From Planctomycetota bacterium (GTDB lineage Bacteria; Planctomycetota; Planctomycetia; Gemmatales; Gemmataceae): a stretch of DNA of 59,587 bases. The position numbers were made by a program, and so were the translations under genes. The notes beneath the pieces are model-generated. The model had not been told where the DNA came from. It saw only the letters and a program-made list of their open reading frames with translations, and ran no database searches. The stretch covers positions 1 through 59,587 of the forward strand of contig VGZI01000018.1 in the NCBI GenBank assembly GCA_016872605.1. The letters are read 5' to 3'. Below, piece after piece: positions 9,077-18,218 of the stretch (its first letter is position 1; the number at the start of each line of letters is the position of its first letter).

Positions 9077-9235
9077 TCAACCGGTCGGGGCCGATCTTGT
9101 TCTTCTCGAAGAGTTGCTTGCAGGACAGGCCCCACCCAAACGGGTAGCCGGCGTGGCTTTCTTTTCTTGCCGCAAGCTGAACGAGGCCACCAAGCTCGCA
9201 GCGATGGCAAGGGCCAGAGTATGGAGTTTTTTCAT
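9077..9235 (-). CDS. Short ORF with signal-peptide-like start, unknown
   Basis: 52 codons from an ATG at 9235: MKKLHTLALAIAASLVASFS looks like an export signal, followed by a Lys/Arg/Ser-rich tail without recognisable features. The neighbouring frame stays open much further (to about 8928) with GWGLSCKQLFEKNK, so a frameshift just after the signal is possible. I do not recognise a family. A perfect 19-bp hairpin lies upstream. Confidence 0.3.
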   Translation of the reverse strand: MKKLHTLALAIAASLVASFSLRQEKKATPATRLGGACPASNSSRRTRSAPTG

Positions 9236-9303
9236 GGTTGCTCCAAACTTGGCGCGCATCGCACTGCCGGTTGCTAATTCTCACGGCGTGAACCTACTGC
9301 ACT

Positions 9304-9347
9304 AACCCGCCGCGTAAGCGAGCGTGCCCTCGCTTACGCGGCGGGTT
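9304..9347. terminator. Perfect 19-bp hairpin
   Basis: AACCCGCCGCGTAAGCGAG (9304-9322), six-base loop, and its exact reverse complement (9329-9347). It lies between the small signal-peptide ORF and the DinB-like gene's stop, so it is placed as a terminator for the latter. No U-tract follows, and it could equally be a dispersed palindrome. Confidence 0.65.
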
Positions 9348-9400
9348 GGTGCAGGCGAATCACCCATTCTGACAAAGGAAGGCTGCATGCCGTGTCAGAG

Positions 9401-9940
9401 TTAACCTAACCGGCGCCGTTCGCGACAGTCAATCCCTTCCTCAGGCGTCGTCGGCGTCCAGGCGAACCTGTACGCGTCACCCAACAGCATCCGCGTGATG
9501 TGGATAATCTCTTGGGTATGGCCGCGGAAATGCGGTACGCTGTCGAAGATGGCGGCCAAACCGGTGACTTCGAAGCCCTGGATGCGCCGCGTTTCCATGA
9601 GCTGTTTCGCGATAACACCGGTCAGAGCTCGCGTCGCATCGGCGATGACCGATTCAAGGCGCTGGATCAATTCCGCCTTCGGGATCGGGCCTTGCTCGGC
9701 AAATTCGGCGGGGCGATCGCGCGTGTCGGCCGCGCCGCCGATGCCAGCGACGATCCACTGCCGAACGTTCCCGCACAGATGCAGGATCAGGTTGCCGATG
9801 CTGTTCAAGTTCGGCTGCGACCGATGCCAAACCTGCTCACCGGTCAGCTGCCCAAGACAATGCTTGATGCGGCCCAAGGCGCTGGCGAATTCATGCGCCG
9901 CCGCGGTGCCGACAGCTGAGGAAAGTTCGTCCGCCGTCAT
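9401..9940 (-). CDS. DinB-superfamily protein (DUF1572-like)
   Basis: 179 residues from ATG 9940, chosen over an in-frame ATG at 9961 because GGAGG sits 6 nt upstream. The putative metal ligands of the four-helix DinB fold are visible: His in NSIGNLILHLCGN and the pair in HFRGHTQEI near the C-terminus. DUF1572 members are stand-alone helical bundles, some of them thiol transferases that use bacillithiol or mycothiol; whether this one is active is not known. It has no operon partner. Confidence 0.75.
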   Translation of the reverse strand: MTADELSSAVGTAAAHEFASALGRIKHCLGQLTGEQVWHRSQPNLNSIGNLILHLCGNVRQWIVAGIGGAADTRDRPAEFAEQGPIPKAELIQRLESVIADATRALTGVIAKQLMETRRIQGFEVTGLAAIFDSVPHFRGHTQEIIHITRMLLGDAYRFAWTPTTPEEGIDCRERRRLG

Positions 9941-10159
9941 TGAAATCCTCCACGGCATCAAGAAAAACCAAAAACTGAGGCAAAAACACGGATCAGCTCA
10001 GAGCGTGGCGAAAGAAGCATAGGGGGGCCCCGCGAAGGCGACTGAGCTTAACGTACGGCATTCGACCGCATCGATCGGCTGCCGGCGAGATTCGCGCGTT
10101 TTGCCGTCGTTTCCTTTCAGCGTTCAGCGCAGGCGTAGAATGACGTTGGAGGTGTTCGG

Positions 10160-10528
10160 ATGAACAACTCAATCTTTGTCATCAAGCCCTACAAATGGGA
10201 AGGGCTGTGGGTGTTCGACGATGCCGGCGTGGGGTTGGTCAAGGAGCCTTTCGTCGGCGGGGCAGATCGGATGATCGACAGAGCGACGGCGCATCTTCCG
10301 AATGCGGAGAAGGGGTTCGTCGCCGTCTTCTCGGCCGGTTACTTTCCCGATGCCCAGATCGTGCTGGATTGGGTTCATGTCGAAGGGGGCGGCAACGTTT
10401 ATCGCTGGAACGAGAAGGGCATGGAGGGTTGGCTCTGCCCTGCCCTGTTGCGTTACTTTGCCGAGCCGCCGGCCAAGCTCTACATCCAAGTGAAACGCGC
10501 ATCGCTGCCGGTTGAGCGTGATACTTGA
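10160..10528 (+). CDS. Small conserved protein, DUF6717-like
   Basis: 122 residues, soluble, no signal peptide, ATG behind GGAGGT (10149-10154). The N-terminus NSIFVIKPYKWEGLWVFDD and the following VGLVKEPFVGG agree with a small conserved family I remember from Planctomycetes and plant-associated bacteria (DUF6717), with a C-terminal GWLCPALLRYF motif. Function unknown. Assignment is from memory of the pattern, not from a search. Confidence 0.6.
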   Translation: MNNSIFVIKPYKWEGLWVFDDAGVGLVKEPFVGGADRMIDRATAHLPNAEKGFVAVFSAGYFPDAQIVLDWVHVEGGGNVYRWNEKGMEGWLCPALLRYFAEPPAKLYIQVKRASLPVERDT

Positions 10529-10597
10529 CCGCGCTGCACGGCGTACCTAAGATTTCCTGGCAGGATTCTATTTCGATCATTAAGGAGCGTGCCGCAC

Positions 10598-11329
10598 ATG
10601 AAGGCGGAAGAACGCAAAGAGTTGGAGACCAACGTCCTGGCCGACAAGATGGGCCAGGTCGTTGAAAAGGGCAAGGAGGTTCCCGGCAGCACGTTCCTCA
10701 CGGCGGCTCTGGTCGCCGTCGGCATTCTCATCGCCGTTTGGATCGGTTGGCGCTGGTACGTCAACCGGACCACCGAGACCTCGCTGCAGTGGATGCTGCT
10801 GTACGATGGATCGGAAGCGGCCATCAGGCAGATTGCCAAGGATGAAGAGTCGGCCGCCGGCAAGGCCGCGCGGTTGCAATTTGCCTGGCTCATCTATTGG
10901 GACGGCGGCATCAAAGCCCTGGGCAACCCCTTGGAAAACGCCAAGGCAATCACCTTTATTCAAGCGGCCGCGCAGGAGTACGACAAGATTGCCGATCTCT
11001 GCAAAGACGACAGCTCTCCCATGTTCCGCCTTCAGGCAATGCTGGGCAAGGCCGTCGCACTCGAAACGCTGGCGGTTCAGGATCGCAAGTTCCTGAAGGA
11101 TGCCGCCTCAGCCTACGATGAAATCGTCAAGGAATATGGCAAATCCAAGGAGGACAGCAAGGAGGCCAAAGAAGATTACGCCGAGGTCGCGTTCGCCAAG
11201 GCCCGGCTCGATATCATGAAGGACTCGAAGAAAGAGCAGGACTTGCGTGCGCTCTACGGCGAACTGCAGCGAATCCTCAACATTCGGGCGCCGCTGCCTG
11301 CACCGGCGGCGCAGAAGGGGTTCAAGTAG
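10598..11329 (+). CDS. Membrane-anchored TPR-like protein
   Basis: 243 residues; the ATG at 10598 is preferred over a GTG at 10589 because AAGGAG (10582-10587) is spaced 10 nt from it. One membrane helix (residues ~34-54: LTAALVAVGILIAVWIGW) follows a charged cytoplasmic N-terminus. The rest is helical with TPR-like pairs (AAGKAARLQFAWL, FRLQAMLGKAVALETLAV, KDAASAYDEIVKEYG), ending in a Pro/Ala tail. The layout recalls YfgM/tetratricopeptide anchors that work with envelope chaperones, but no direct homology can be claimed. Just upstream of msrB on the same strand (21-nt gap). Confidence 0.65.
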   Translation: MKAEERKELETNVLADKMGQVVEKGKEVPGSTFLTAALVAVGILIAVWIGWRWYVNRTTETSLQWMLLYDGSEAAIRQIAKDEESAAGKAARLQFAWLIYWDGGIKALGNPLENAKAITFIQAAAQEYDKIADLCKDDSSPMFRLQAMLGKAVALETLAVQDRKFLKDAASAYDEIVKEYGKSKEDSKEAKEDYAEVAFAKARLDIMKDSKKEQDLRALYGELQRILNIRAPLPAPAAQKGFK

Positions 11330-11350
11330 TCCTCTTCGTGGCACAATCCG

Positions 11351-11857
11351 ATGAAGACGGCGGCTTTCATTCTTGTGGGCATTGTCGTCGCCACGCTGGC
11401 TGCCGTTCTCGCGGTTTCCCGATCCGGCGGCGCCCTTCGCGAACGAAAAGGCACTCCGATGGGCGAGCGCATTGAAAAAACCGATGACGAATGGCGTCAG
11501 ATTCTAACGCCGGAGCAATATCACGTCACACGTCAGAAAGGCACCGAGCGCGCTTTCACGGGAAAATACGCCCACTCCAAGGACCGTGGCATCTTCACCT
11601 GCGTTTGTTGCGGGCAACCCCTCTTCGACTCCGATACGAAGTACGATTCGGGCAGCGGTTGGCCGAGCTTCTGGAAGCCGATCGACGATGACCACGTCTC
11701 GCTGGTTGCCGACAGCAGCCTTTTCATGCAGCGCGTGGAAGTGATATGCAGTCGCTGCGACGCCCATTTGGGGCATGTTTTCGAGGACGGCCCGCCCCCG
11801 ACGGGGCTGCGCTACTGCATCAACTCCGCTTCGCTCAATCTCGCGCCGAAAAAGTAG
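11351..11857 (+). CDS. msrB: Peptide methionine-(R)-S-oxide reductase with N-terminal membrane anchor
   Basis: 168 residues. An N-terminal hydrophobic segment (residues 5-23) precedes a complete MsrB domain. Zinc ligands are CVCC and CSRC (two CxxC), the substrate pocket has [11 protein letters not shown], and the catalytic Cys is in RYCINSASL. MsrB reduces methionine-R-sulfoxide in oxidised proteins. The anchor means repair at the membrane, probably on the periplasmic side, which is less usual than the soluble form. An internal ATG ([12 protein letters not shown]) could give a soluble version. Follows the TPR-like protein and is probably cotranscribed. Confidence 0.93.
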   Translation: MKTAAFILVGIVVATLAAVLAVSRSGGALRERKGTPMGERIEKTDDEWRQILTPEQYHVTRQKGTERAFTGKYAHSKDRGIFTCVCCGQPLFDSDTKYDSGSGWPSFWKPIDDDHVSLVADSSLFMQRVEVICSRCDAHLGHVFEDGPPPTGLRYCINSASLNLAPKK

Positions 11858-11930
11858 CCTTGCCCCACATCGTAGACGCGGGCGGGCGCTCGTGCCAAAT
11901 CCACCCGCCTCGTGCAGGCAAGGCGAAACG

Positions 11931-14657
11931 TCACTCGATTCGATAGGCGAACTTTCCTTCCGCCGACGCCGAGACATGAACTGCCTTGGTCGGACGTCCA
12001 TCCACCGTGCGCGTCAAGATGGCGCTCGAAAGTTCCGGCAACAACGTGCCGCTCAGAATGTGATCTACGTTTCGTGCGCCGCTCTCCACTTCCTTACAAC
12101 GGCCTGAGATCGTCGAGAGGAGCGTCTCGTCGTACGTGAACGTCGCTCGATGATTCTCGCGCAGGCGATCGCCGATCTTCTTGAGCTGAAGGCGAATGAT
12201 GCTCTTCAACATGGCATCGTCGAGCGGGTAATAGGGAATCACCGAGATGCGGCCCAAGAGAGCCGGCTTGAACACTTTGAGCAAGTCGGGACGCAACGCC
12301 TGGGCGAGCGGCTCCGGATCGGGCCGCGTTTCGGGATCGGCGCATAGCTTCATGATGGTGTCAGTGCCGACATTGGACGTCAACAGGATGATCGTATTCT
12401 TGAAGTTGATTTCGTTTCCCTTGTCGTCCTGCAACATCCCTTTGTCGAAGACCTGGTAGAAAATTTCCTGCACGGCAACGTTCGCCTTCTCGACCTCATC
12501 GAGCAAGACGACGCTGTACGGCTTGCGACGGACGGCCTCGGTAAGGACGCCGCCTTCGCCGTAGCCGACGTAGCCCGGCGCCGAACCGGTGAGGCGGGAA
12601 ATCTTGTGGTCTTCCTTGTATTCGGACATGTTGATGACGACCATGTTGCGATCGCCGCCGAAGAGGATCTCGGCCAGGGAAACGGCAGTCTCCGTTTTGC
12701 CCACGCCGGAGGGCCCGACGAGCATGAAGACGCCGATGGGCCGGCGCGGATCGGTGAGGTTGGCCCGCGAAGTGCGAATGCGCTGGGCAATGGCGTCGAG
12801 GGCGTGCGATTGGCCGATGACGCGTTCTTCCAGGCGTTCCTTGAGCGAGAGCACGGCCTGGATTTCGTCGCGCACCATCTTGCCCAGCGGAATGCCCGTC
12901 CAGCCCGACACGACCGCCGCGATGGCCTGGCCACTGACGACCGGCAGAACGAGCGGCTCCTCACCCTGGACCTTCACAAGCTGCTTTTCCAGCGTCGCCA
13001 GCTCCTCGCGGGCCGCCCTCTCTTCATCCGGCGTCAAGCGTTTCGATCCAGAGCCCGGAGCGTTTGCGGCGGGTTTCGCCCCATCCCTCGCTGATGCTTC
13101 GGGCTCCGAGGTCGCCGTGCGATGGGCATCGAGCTTCGCAGTGAGCTTGTGAATCCCGTCGGCCAGCTTTTTCTCTTCATCCCAGCGTTTCTCCAGGGCC
13201 GCAAGACGTTCCACAACTTTCTGCTTTTTCTCGCGAATTTCACTGACGCGCTGATCATGATTGGCGCCCAGCGACGACTCGCGCTGCAGCACCGCCAGCT
13301 CGACATCAAGGCGCTCCAGATCGCGGCGGCAGTCCTGGATCGCCGGTGGGATCGCGGCCTGACTCAGGGCCACCCGAGCGCAAGCCGTATCGAGCAAGCT
13401 GACCGATTTGTCCGGCAGTTGCCGATCGGTGATGTAGCGATGCGAGAGCTTGACCGATTCTTCCACCGCTTCGTCCAGGATGCGCACGTTATGGTGCGTT
13501 TCCATCGTGTTGGCGATGCCGCGCATCATGGCGATCGCCCTGGGGATGTCGGGCTCGTCGACCTTGACGACCTGAAAACGACGTTTGAGAGCCGCGTCGG
13601 TCTCGAAGTATTTCTTGTACTCGTTCCATGTGGTGGCCGCAATCGTGCGCAACTCGCCGCGGGCGAGCGCCGGCTTGAGCAAGTTGGCGGCGTCGTTCTG
13701 CCCCGCCGACCCACCGGCGCCGATCATGGTGTGCGCTTCGTCAATAAACAGAATGATCGGCTGCGGCGACGCCTTGACCTCGGCGATGACCGTTTTGAGG
13801 CGATTCTCGAACTCGCCCTTGACACCGGCGCCGGCCTGAAGCAAGCCGAGATCGAGCGTGCGAACAATCACATTTCGCAACGGCGGCGGCACCTCGCCGG
13901 CGGCGACCTGCAAGGCAAATCCTTCGACGACCGCCGTCTTGCCGACACCCGCTTCGCCTGTCAGAATCGGATTGTTCTGCCGCCGCCGGGTGAGAATGTC
14001 GATCACCTGGCGGATTTCAAAATCGCGGCCAATAACGGGGTCGATCTCCCCTTTGCGCGCGCGCTCGGTGAGGTTGAGCGTATAGAGATCGAGCGCCGGC
14101 GTTTGGCCACTGCCCGCGGGGCGACCGGCCGATTCGCCTCCGCTTGCCGACGGCGCGTCGGGGACGTCGAACTGGTCTTCGCTGGTTCCCGCAATCACGA
14201 CCGGCAACTCCTGGGCCACGCGATCGCTCGGCAGCATCTTGAGCACCGGGCAACTGTCGAGCAAGCTGCGCGACAACGCCTCGTCGGATAGAACAGCGGC
14301 AAGCAGATGGCCGGATCGAATCCGGTTGGACTGATATTTGAGGGACGCGAGCACCCACGCTTCGCGAATCCAGTGATGCAGATCGAGTGAAAACTGCATC
14401 GTGTCACGGCCGCTGCCAGTCTTGAGCTTGTCCAGGGCACGCGTCAATTCACGCTGCAGGGCGCCGACGTCTACGTCGTATTGCTTAAGAACGCGGCGCA
14501 TGTCGCCAGTGAGCGGCTCCATGAGCTTGAGGAGGAAGTGCTCGATTTCGACTTCATAGTTAGTGCGCGTCACGCACAACGTGGCAGCCTGGCCGAGCGC
14601 TTCCTGGCACGTGGGATTGAGTTTGTTGACGAGGCTCTTGAAGGGCAGTGAGGCCAT
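11931..14657 (-). CDS. clpV: ClpV/TssH-type AAA+ ATPase, orphan
   Basis: 908 residues. Order: Clp-N repeats ([27 protein letters not shown]), AAA1 with Walker [14 protein letters not shown] (~residue 230), a middle coiled coil (~410-530) with a low-complexity Ala/Ser insert, AAA2 with Walker [12 protein letters not shown] (~650) and LLDEVEKA. Features that separate ClpV/TssH from ClpB are present: [35 protein letters not shown] and the C-terminal [19 protein letters not shown]. ClpV disassembles contracted type VI secretion sheaths. No other T6SS gene lies within 12 kb on either side, so the partner cluster is elsewhere, or it serves another role. Strong ATG at 14657. Confidence 0.92.
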   Translation of the reverse strand: MASLPFKSLVNKLNPTCQEALGQAATLCVTRTNYEVEIEHFLLKLMEPLTGDMRRVLKQYDVDVGALQRELTRALDKLKTGSGRDTMQFSLDLHHWIREAWVLASLKYQSNRIRSGHLLAAVLSDEALSRSLLDSCPVLKMLPSDRVAQELPVVIAGTSEDQFDVPDAPSASGGESAGRPAGSGQTPALDLYTLNLTERARKGEIDPVIGRDFEIRQVIDILTRRRQNNPILTGEAGVGKTAVVEGFALQVAAGEVPPPLRNVIVRTLDLGLLQAGAGVKGEFENRLKTVIAEVKASPQPIILFIDEAHTMIGAGGSAGQNDAANLLKPALARGELRTIAATTWNEYKKYFETDAALKRRFQVVKVDEPDIPRAIAMMRGIANTMETHHNVRILDEAVEESVKLSHRYITDRQLPDKSVSLLDTACARVALSQAAIPPAIQDCRRDLERLDVELAVLQRESSLGANHDQRVSEIREKKQKVVERLAALEKRWDEEKKLADGIHKLTAKLDAHRTATSEPEASARDGAKPAANAPGSGSKRLTPDEERAAREELATLEKQLVKVQGEEPLVLPVVSGQAIAAVVSGWTGIPLGKMVRDEIQAVLSLKERLEERVIGQSHALDAIAQRIRTSRANLTDPRRPIGVFMLVGPSGVGKTETAVSLAEILFGGDRNMVVINMSEYKEDHKISRLTGSAPGYVGYGEGGVLTEAVRRKPYSVVLLDEVEKANVAVQEIFYQVFDKGMLQDDKGNEINFKNTIILLTSNVGTDTIMKLCADPETRPDPEPLAQALRPDLLKVFKPALLGRISVIPYYPLDDAMLKSIIRLQLKKIGDRLRENHRATFTYDETLLSTISGRCKEVESGARNVDHILSGTLLPELSSAILTRTVDGRPTKAVHVSASAEGKFAYRIE

Positions 14658-14694
14658 GGAGAGTTTCCTTTGCTAACGCTTCAGGTTCTGATGG

Positions 14695-16281
14695 TTACCA
14701 CCACTTTTGCATTTCGCGTGCGGCGTTGTAGCCGGCAATGCCCATGACGCCGCCGCCCGGGTGTGCCGCGCTACCGCACAGGAAAAGGTTGCGGATGGGC
14801 GTGCGGTAGTTGGCGTAGCCGACGACCGGGCGCATCAGGAACAGCTGGTGCAGATGCATGGCGCCCTGAAAAATGTTGCCTCCGGTCAGGCCAAAGGTCT
14901 TCTCCAGATCGACCGGCGACACGATCTGTCTATCGATGACTGACGCCTTGAAGCCGGGAGCATATTGCTCGACGATGTCGAAACAACGGTCGGCGAACTT
15001 GTTCTTGCGCTCTTCGTCCCAGGTCCCTTCCTTGAGCTTGTACGGTGCGTACTGCACAAACATCGACGCCAGGTGCTTTCCTTCAGGCGCCACGGTATTG
15101 TCGAGAGCGCTCGGCATGGTCATCTCGACGATTGGATCACGCGACGGAATGCCGTACTTGGCGTCGTCGTAGCCGCGCTCGATGAAATCTTGATCGGGGC
15201 AGAAGTGCATTGTCCCGTGATGTTGCGGCCCCACGCCGTTGGACGGGAGCGCGGTGAAGTTGGGCGGCGCCGACAGCGCCAGGTTGATTTTGAGCGATGC
15301 GCTCTCGTAGCCGATCCGCTTGATGGCGGCCAAAAAATCGGGCGGCAGGTCTTTGGGATCGAGGAACTTCTCGAATGTCCAGTGCGGATCGACGCCGCTG
15401 GCGATCTTGGTTCCTTCGAACTCCTCACCGCTCGCCAGAACGACGCCGACGGCATAGCCATCGCGGACGACGATCTTCGCGACCTCGGCATTACAGCGGA
15501 TATCGACGCCCATGTCCTTGGCGGCCTTGGCGAGCGCGTTGGAAATCCCTCCCATGCCGCCGCGCACGTAGGCCCAGACCCCTTTCTTGCCGTTGGTCTC
15601 GCCCATGACGTGGTGGAATAGCACATACGCGGTTCCGGGCATTGACGGCGAGGCGAAAGCGCCGATGATGGCGTCGGTCGCCAGCGTCGCCTTGAACTCT
15701 TCCGACTCGAACCAGCGATCGAGGATCGTGCGCGCCGAGCCGGTGAGCACTTCCATCGCCTCGCTAAGATTCGTGCCGAGGCCGCGCATGGAGTTCCCCA
15801 GACTGAACAGCGTCCACGCGCCGCCGATGCCCGGATTAAGCACATCGGGTGGCGTGATCGACAGCGTCGGCTCGATGACCGAAGCCACCCGCTCCAGCAT
15901 TTGTTCGTACTTCGGATAGTTCTCCGCGTCTTTCGTCGAGAACTTGGCGATCTGTTTCAGGTTCATCTTGCTGTCGGGACCCATGAATAGGTGTCGGCCA
16001 TCCAGGAACGGGGTAAACGAGGACGGATTCCGCTCGACCAGTTCAAAGCCGTACTCGTGCATGCGCAGATCTTTGATGATCTGGGGACTGAACAAGCTAT
16101 TGACGTACGCACAGGTCGAAACCTTGTAGCCCGGAAATGTGTTCTCCTCCGTGACGCAAGCGCCGCCGACAAGATAACGGCGTTCGAGCACAAGCACCTT
16201 CCATCCCGCCTTGGCAAGATAGCACGCGGTGACGAGGCCGTTGTGTCCGCCGCCGATGATGATGGCATCGTAGGTTGGCAT
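14695..16281 (-). CDS. NAD(P)/FAD-dependent oxidoreductase, phytoene-desaturase-like (PYROXD2 type)
   Basis: 528 residues. Rossmann motif at the very N-terminus (AIIIGGGHNGLVTACYLAKAG), E-R pair binding the ribose (VLERRYLVGGACVTEE), and the C-terminal FAD-binding LFLCGSAAHPGGGVMGIAG typical of the CrtI/PYROXD2 group. The nearest described group is the pyridine nucleotide-disulfide oxidoreductase domain 2 proteins; the substrate is unknown. It lies 37 bases upstream of clpV on the same strand, a gap short enough for a shared transcript, though no functional link is obvious. Confidence 0.88.
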   Translation of the reverse strand: MPTYDAIIIGGGHNGLVTACYLAKAGWKVLVLERRYLVGGACVTEENTFPGYKVSTCAYVNSLFSPQIIKDLRMHEYGFELVERNPSSFTPFLDGRHLFMGPDSKMNLKQIAKFSTKDAENYPKYEQMLERVASVIEPTLSITPPDVLNPGIGGAWTLFSLGNSMRGLGTNLSEAMEVLTGSARTILDRWFESEEFKATLATDAIIGAFASPSMPGTAYVLFHHVMGETNGKKGVWAYVRGGMGGISNALAKAAKDMGVDIRCNAEVAKIVVRDGYAVGVVLASGEEFEGTKIASGVDPHWTFEKFLDPKDLPPDFLAAIKRIGYESASLKINLALSAPPNFTALPSNGVGPQHHGTMHFCPDQDFIERGYDDAKYGIPSRDPIVEMTMPSALDNTVAPEGKHLASMFVQYAPYKLKEGTWDEERKNKFADRCFDIVEQYAPGFKASVIDRQIVSPVDLEKTFGLTGGNIFQGAMHLHQLFLMRPVVGYANYRTPIRNLFLCGSAAHPGGGVMGIAGYNAAREMQKWW

Positions 16282-16305
16282 GGGAATCCTATCTTTTTCC
16301 TTCCC

Positions 16306-16341
16306 CGTTTAGCGCTCGGATCGCGCTCTGAACACGCTAAT
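16306..16341. repeat. Degenerate family B palindrome
   Basis: CGTTTAGCGCTCGGA at the left and GAACACGCTAATCG at the right, imperfectly complementary, in the gap between the GNAT gene's stop and the oxidoreductase start. Confidence 0.5.
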
Positions 16342-16365
16342 CGTGGGTCAGAATAATCATAATGC

Positions 16366-17313
16366 TTATTGAATGGACTTCACGAACACCTGGCCCGTGT
16401 CGACCTGCTCGAAATCCAGGCTGCGCAAAAATCGCCGGCCGGCCTCGTTGTTCTCATCCAGTTGAATCTCGACCAGCGTGAAAAACTGGTCCTGAATGTA
16501 CTTCATGATCAGCGAGAGAAAGTAGCGGCCAACGGCCTGGCCGCGATAGGGAGGGTTCACTTCGAAGTCGAAGATGCCGACCGTTGGCCGACGCCAGTGA
16601 ATCGAAAACGCCTCCATCTCCCAGACCAGCGTGCGCGCGACCCACGACCCAGTTTGGCGATCGTTGAGGATGAACTGCAACGGATCGAGGTAGCCGTGAA
16701 TGAATTCGTGCCAGGAACTCAGAAGCCGACGCGGCGTGCCGAACTGCATGTCGAAGCGATTGCGCAGGGGCAAGAACCGGGCGTCGAACATCTTCATCGG
16801 CTGATCGAGCTTGCGCTGCAGCACCTGGACGCTGAGATCGACGCGATAGCCATGCTTGGTGAAGAACGGCTCGGCGGCGGCGGCGCTCTTGAGAAACCCA
16901 GGCGAATCGCACCCCCCGTAGAGCCCCATGTAGAACGGATTGTTGGGCCAATGCCCGCCGGCGGTAAGCTGCTCTGCTCCCTGATCTCGCAAATACTGCT
17001 CGCAGCGTTTCAACAGTTCACCGCCGATGCCTTGCCGTTGATGAGCGGGACGAACCCCGATCAGGCAGGTCGTGCCGACTGCTTGCGTGCTGAACGGGTT
17101 GCGCGACATGCCGGCATGAGCAAAACCGACGACCACGCCGTTGGATTCCGCGACGAAAAGTCCCTTGCGGTCAAAGATCGATTTTGCAAAAACGTAGCGT
17201 TCGATGAGGGTGTTGTTACTGAGGCGAGGGGCGCCGCGCTGGGTAAAGGCGTCATTCCAGACGGCAACGAGCCGGGGTGGATCGGTGTTGCGAAACGTGC
17301 GGTATTCAACCAC
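16366..17313 (-). CDS. Tandem GNAT N-acetyltransferase
   Basis: 315 residues from a GTG at 17313 preceded by AGGGGA. A longer version from ATG 17403 is possible but has no ribosome site, and a TATAAT box falls between the two. There are two GNAT-like halves: the first has the acetyl-CoA loop VRPAHQRQGIGGELL, the second VNPPYRGQAVGRYFL. Family members acetylate amines on small molecules or proteins; the acceptor cannot be predicted. Divergent from the zinc-ribbon gene at 17530. Confidence 0.85.
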   Translation of the reverse strand: MVEYRTFRNTDPPRLVAVWNDAFTQRGAPRLSNNTLIERYVFAKSIFDRKGLFVAESNGVVVGFAHAGMSRNPFSTQAVGTTCLIGVRPAHQRQGIGGELLKRCEQYLRDQGAEQLTAGGHWPNNPFYMGLYGGCDSPGFLKSAAAAEPFFTKHGYRVDLSVQVLQRKLDQPMKMFDARFLPLRNRFDMQFGTPRRLLSSWHEFIHGYLDPLQFILNDRQTGSWVARTLVWEMEAFSIHWRRPTVGIFDFEVNPPYRGQAVGRYFLSLIMKYIQDQFFTLVEIQLDENNEAGRRFLRSLDFEQVDTGQVFVKSIQ

Positions 17314-17364
17314 GGTGGATCCCCTGGCCCGGTCGTCGCGCGCGAAAGGTTGAGTAGGCAAGTT

Positions 17365-17370
17365 ATTATA
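17365..17370 (-). promoter_or_regulatory. -10 box (TATAAT) for the GNAT gene
   Basis: Perfect TATAAT on the minus strand, 52 bases upstream of the GTG at 17313 and downstream of the alternative ATG at 17403, which favours the shorter protein. No clear -35 at the right spacing. Confidence 0.4.
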
Positions 17371-17529
17371 GGTGGAGGCTGTAATTTCGCTAGATTTGCC
17401 CATCCGTCGAAAACGGCTACCATGATGGTACCCAAGACATCAGTTCGTTGGGAAACGTGTCCCGTCGCGGCGTCTAAAAAACTTCCTCGGCGGTTTCGCG
17501 CTCGATGCGCTGCGTGGGAGAGCTGTTCC

Positions 17530-18180
17530 GTGTTCGATTTCTGTCCGCACTGTGGGCAAACCCTGGACCAGGAACAAGTCCTGGGCCGCATGCTCGTCTG
17601 CTCGCACTGCGGCAATGACGTCGGTTTCGTCGGCGCCGTGCAGCGTTTCGGCGTCACCGAAACCGAGCAGCGTCTCATCGTCGGTACGGCGGCGACATGT
17701 CCGACCTGTTTGCAGATCGTCGACGTCAAGATCGTCGGAGCGCTGCGGACGTTCGTGCCCCATTACGGCGCCTCCGAACTGCGCAAGATTTGCCCGATGA
17801 GCGGCAAGCCGACAAGCGATCCGAGTGCCACAACCTCAGCCGGCAAAGACCTACGCACCTCCATGACGCGTGAGGTCGTGAAACTGATCTATTCTCCTCG
17901 CGATAAAGAACCTCGCATCGAGGTGGTAACGCTGGAGTACCTCGACAAGTCGGATCGCGTGCGAATTCAGATCGAGGCCTTGCGCACGATGATGGGATTC
18001 GATTTCCGATTGTGCGACTATCCGCCGTCACTCAACAAGCCGCACCTGACGGTGTGGGCGAGCCTCGATGCTTGCGTGATCGCCACGAAGCACGAGCGCG
18101 GCGGTTTTCAATCGATTGCCGACGACGAAATCGCTGGCGTGCTCGCCGATCTTCGCCAGCACCGCGCGCTATTCGTTTAG
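17530..18180 (+). CDS. Double zinc-ribbon protein, unknown
   Basis: 216 residues from a GTG at 17530 with GGGAGAG upstream. The much longer open frame to the left is only antisense to the GNAT gene. Four Cys pairs: CPHC (res 5-8), CSHC (24-27), CPTC (57-60) and a lone ICP (~85). These are rubredoxin-like zinc knuckles. The C-terminal ~110 residues are mixed alpha/beta (REVVKLIYSPRDKEPRIEVVTLEYLDKSDR, with VRIQIEALRTMMGFDFRLCDYPPSLN) and not recognised. The stop TAG lies inside a family B repeat arm (GTTTAGCG). Convergent with the mutase gene, 38-base gap. Confidence 0.7.
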   Translation: MFDFCPHCGQTLDQEQVLGRMLVCSHCGNDVGFVGAVQRFGVTETEQRLIVGTAATCPTCLQIVDVKIVGALRTFVPHYGASELRKICPMSGKPTSDPSATTSAGKDLRTSMTREVVKLIYSPRDKEPRIEVVTLEYLDKSDRVRIQIEALRTMMGFDFRLCDYPPSLNKPHLTVWASLDACVIATKHERGGFQSIADDEIAGVLADLRQHRALFV

Positions 18181-18199
18181 CGTTCGCGCGGCGCCATGA
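18175..18199. repeat. Family B half-element supplying a stop codon
   Basis: CGTTTAGCGTTCGCGCGGCG begins inside the zinc-ribbon gene; its TAG is that gene's stop codon. The right arm is degenerate. It lies in a 38-base convergent gap. Confidence 0.55.
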
Positions 18200-18218
18200 G
18201 GCCGATTGACGCGTCACG

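Noticed and set aside
11931..14657. Type VI secretion locus
   Set aside because: Only the ATPase is present; no other T6SS component is seen among the neighbours.
16369..17529. Long N-terminal extension of the zinc-ribbon frame
   Set aside because: This part is antisense to the GNAT gene; the GTG at 17530 with GGGAGAG begins the conserved zinc knuckles.
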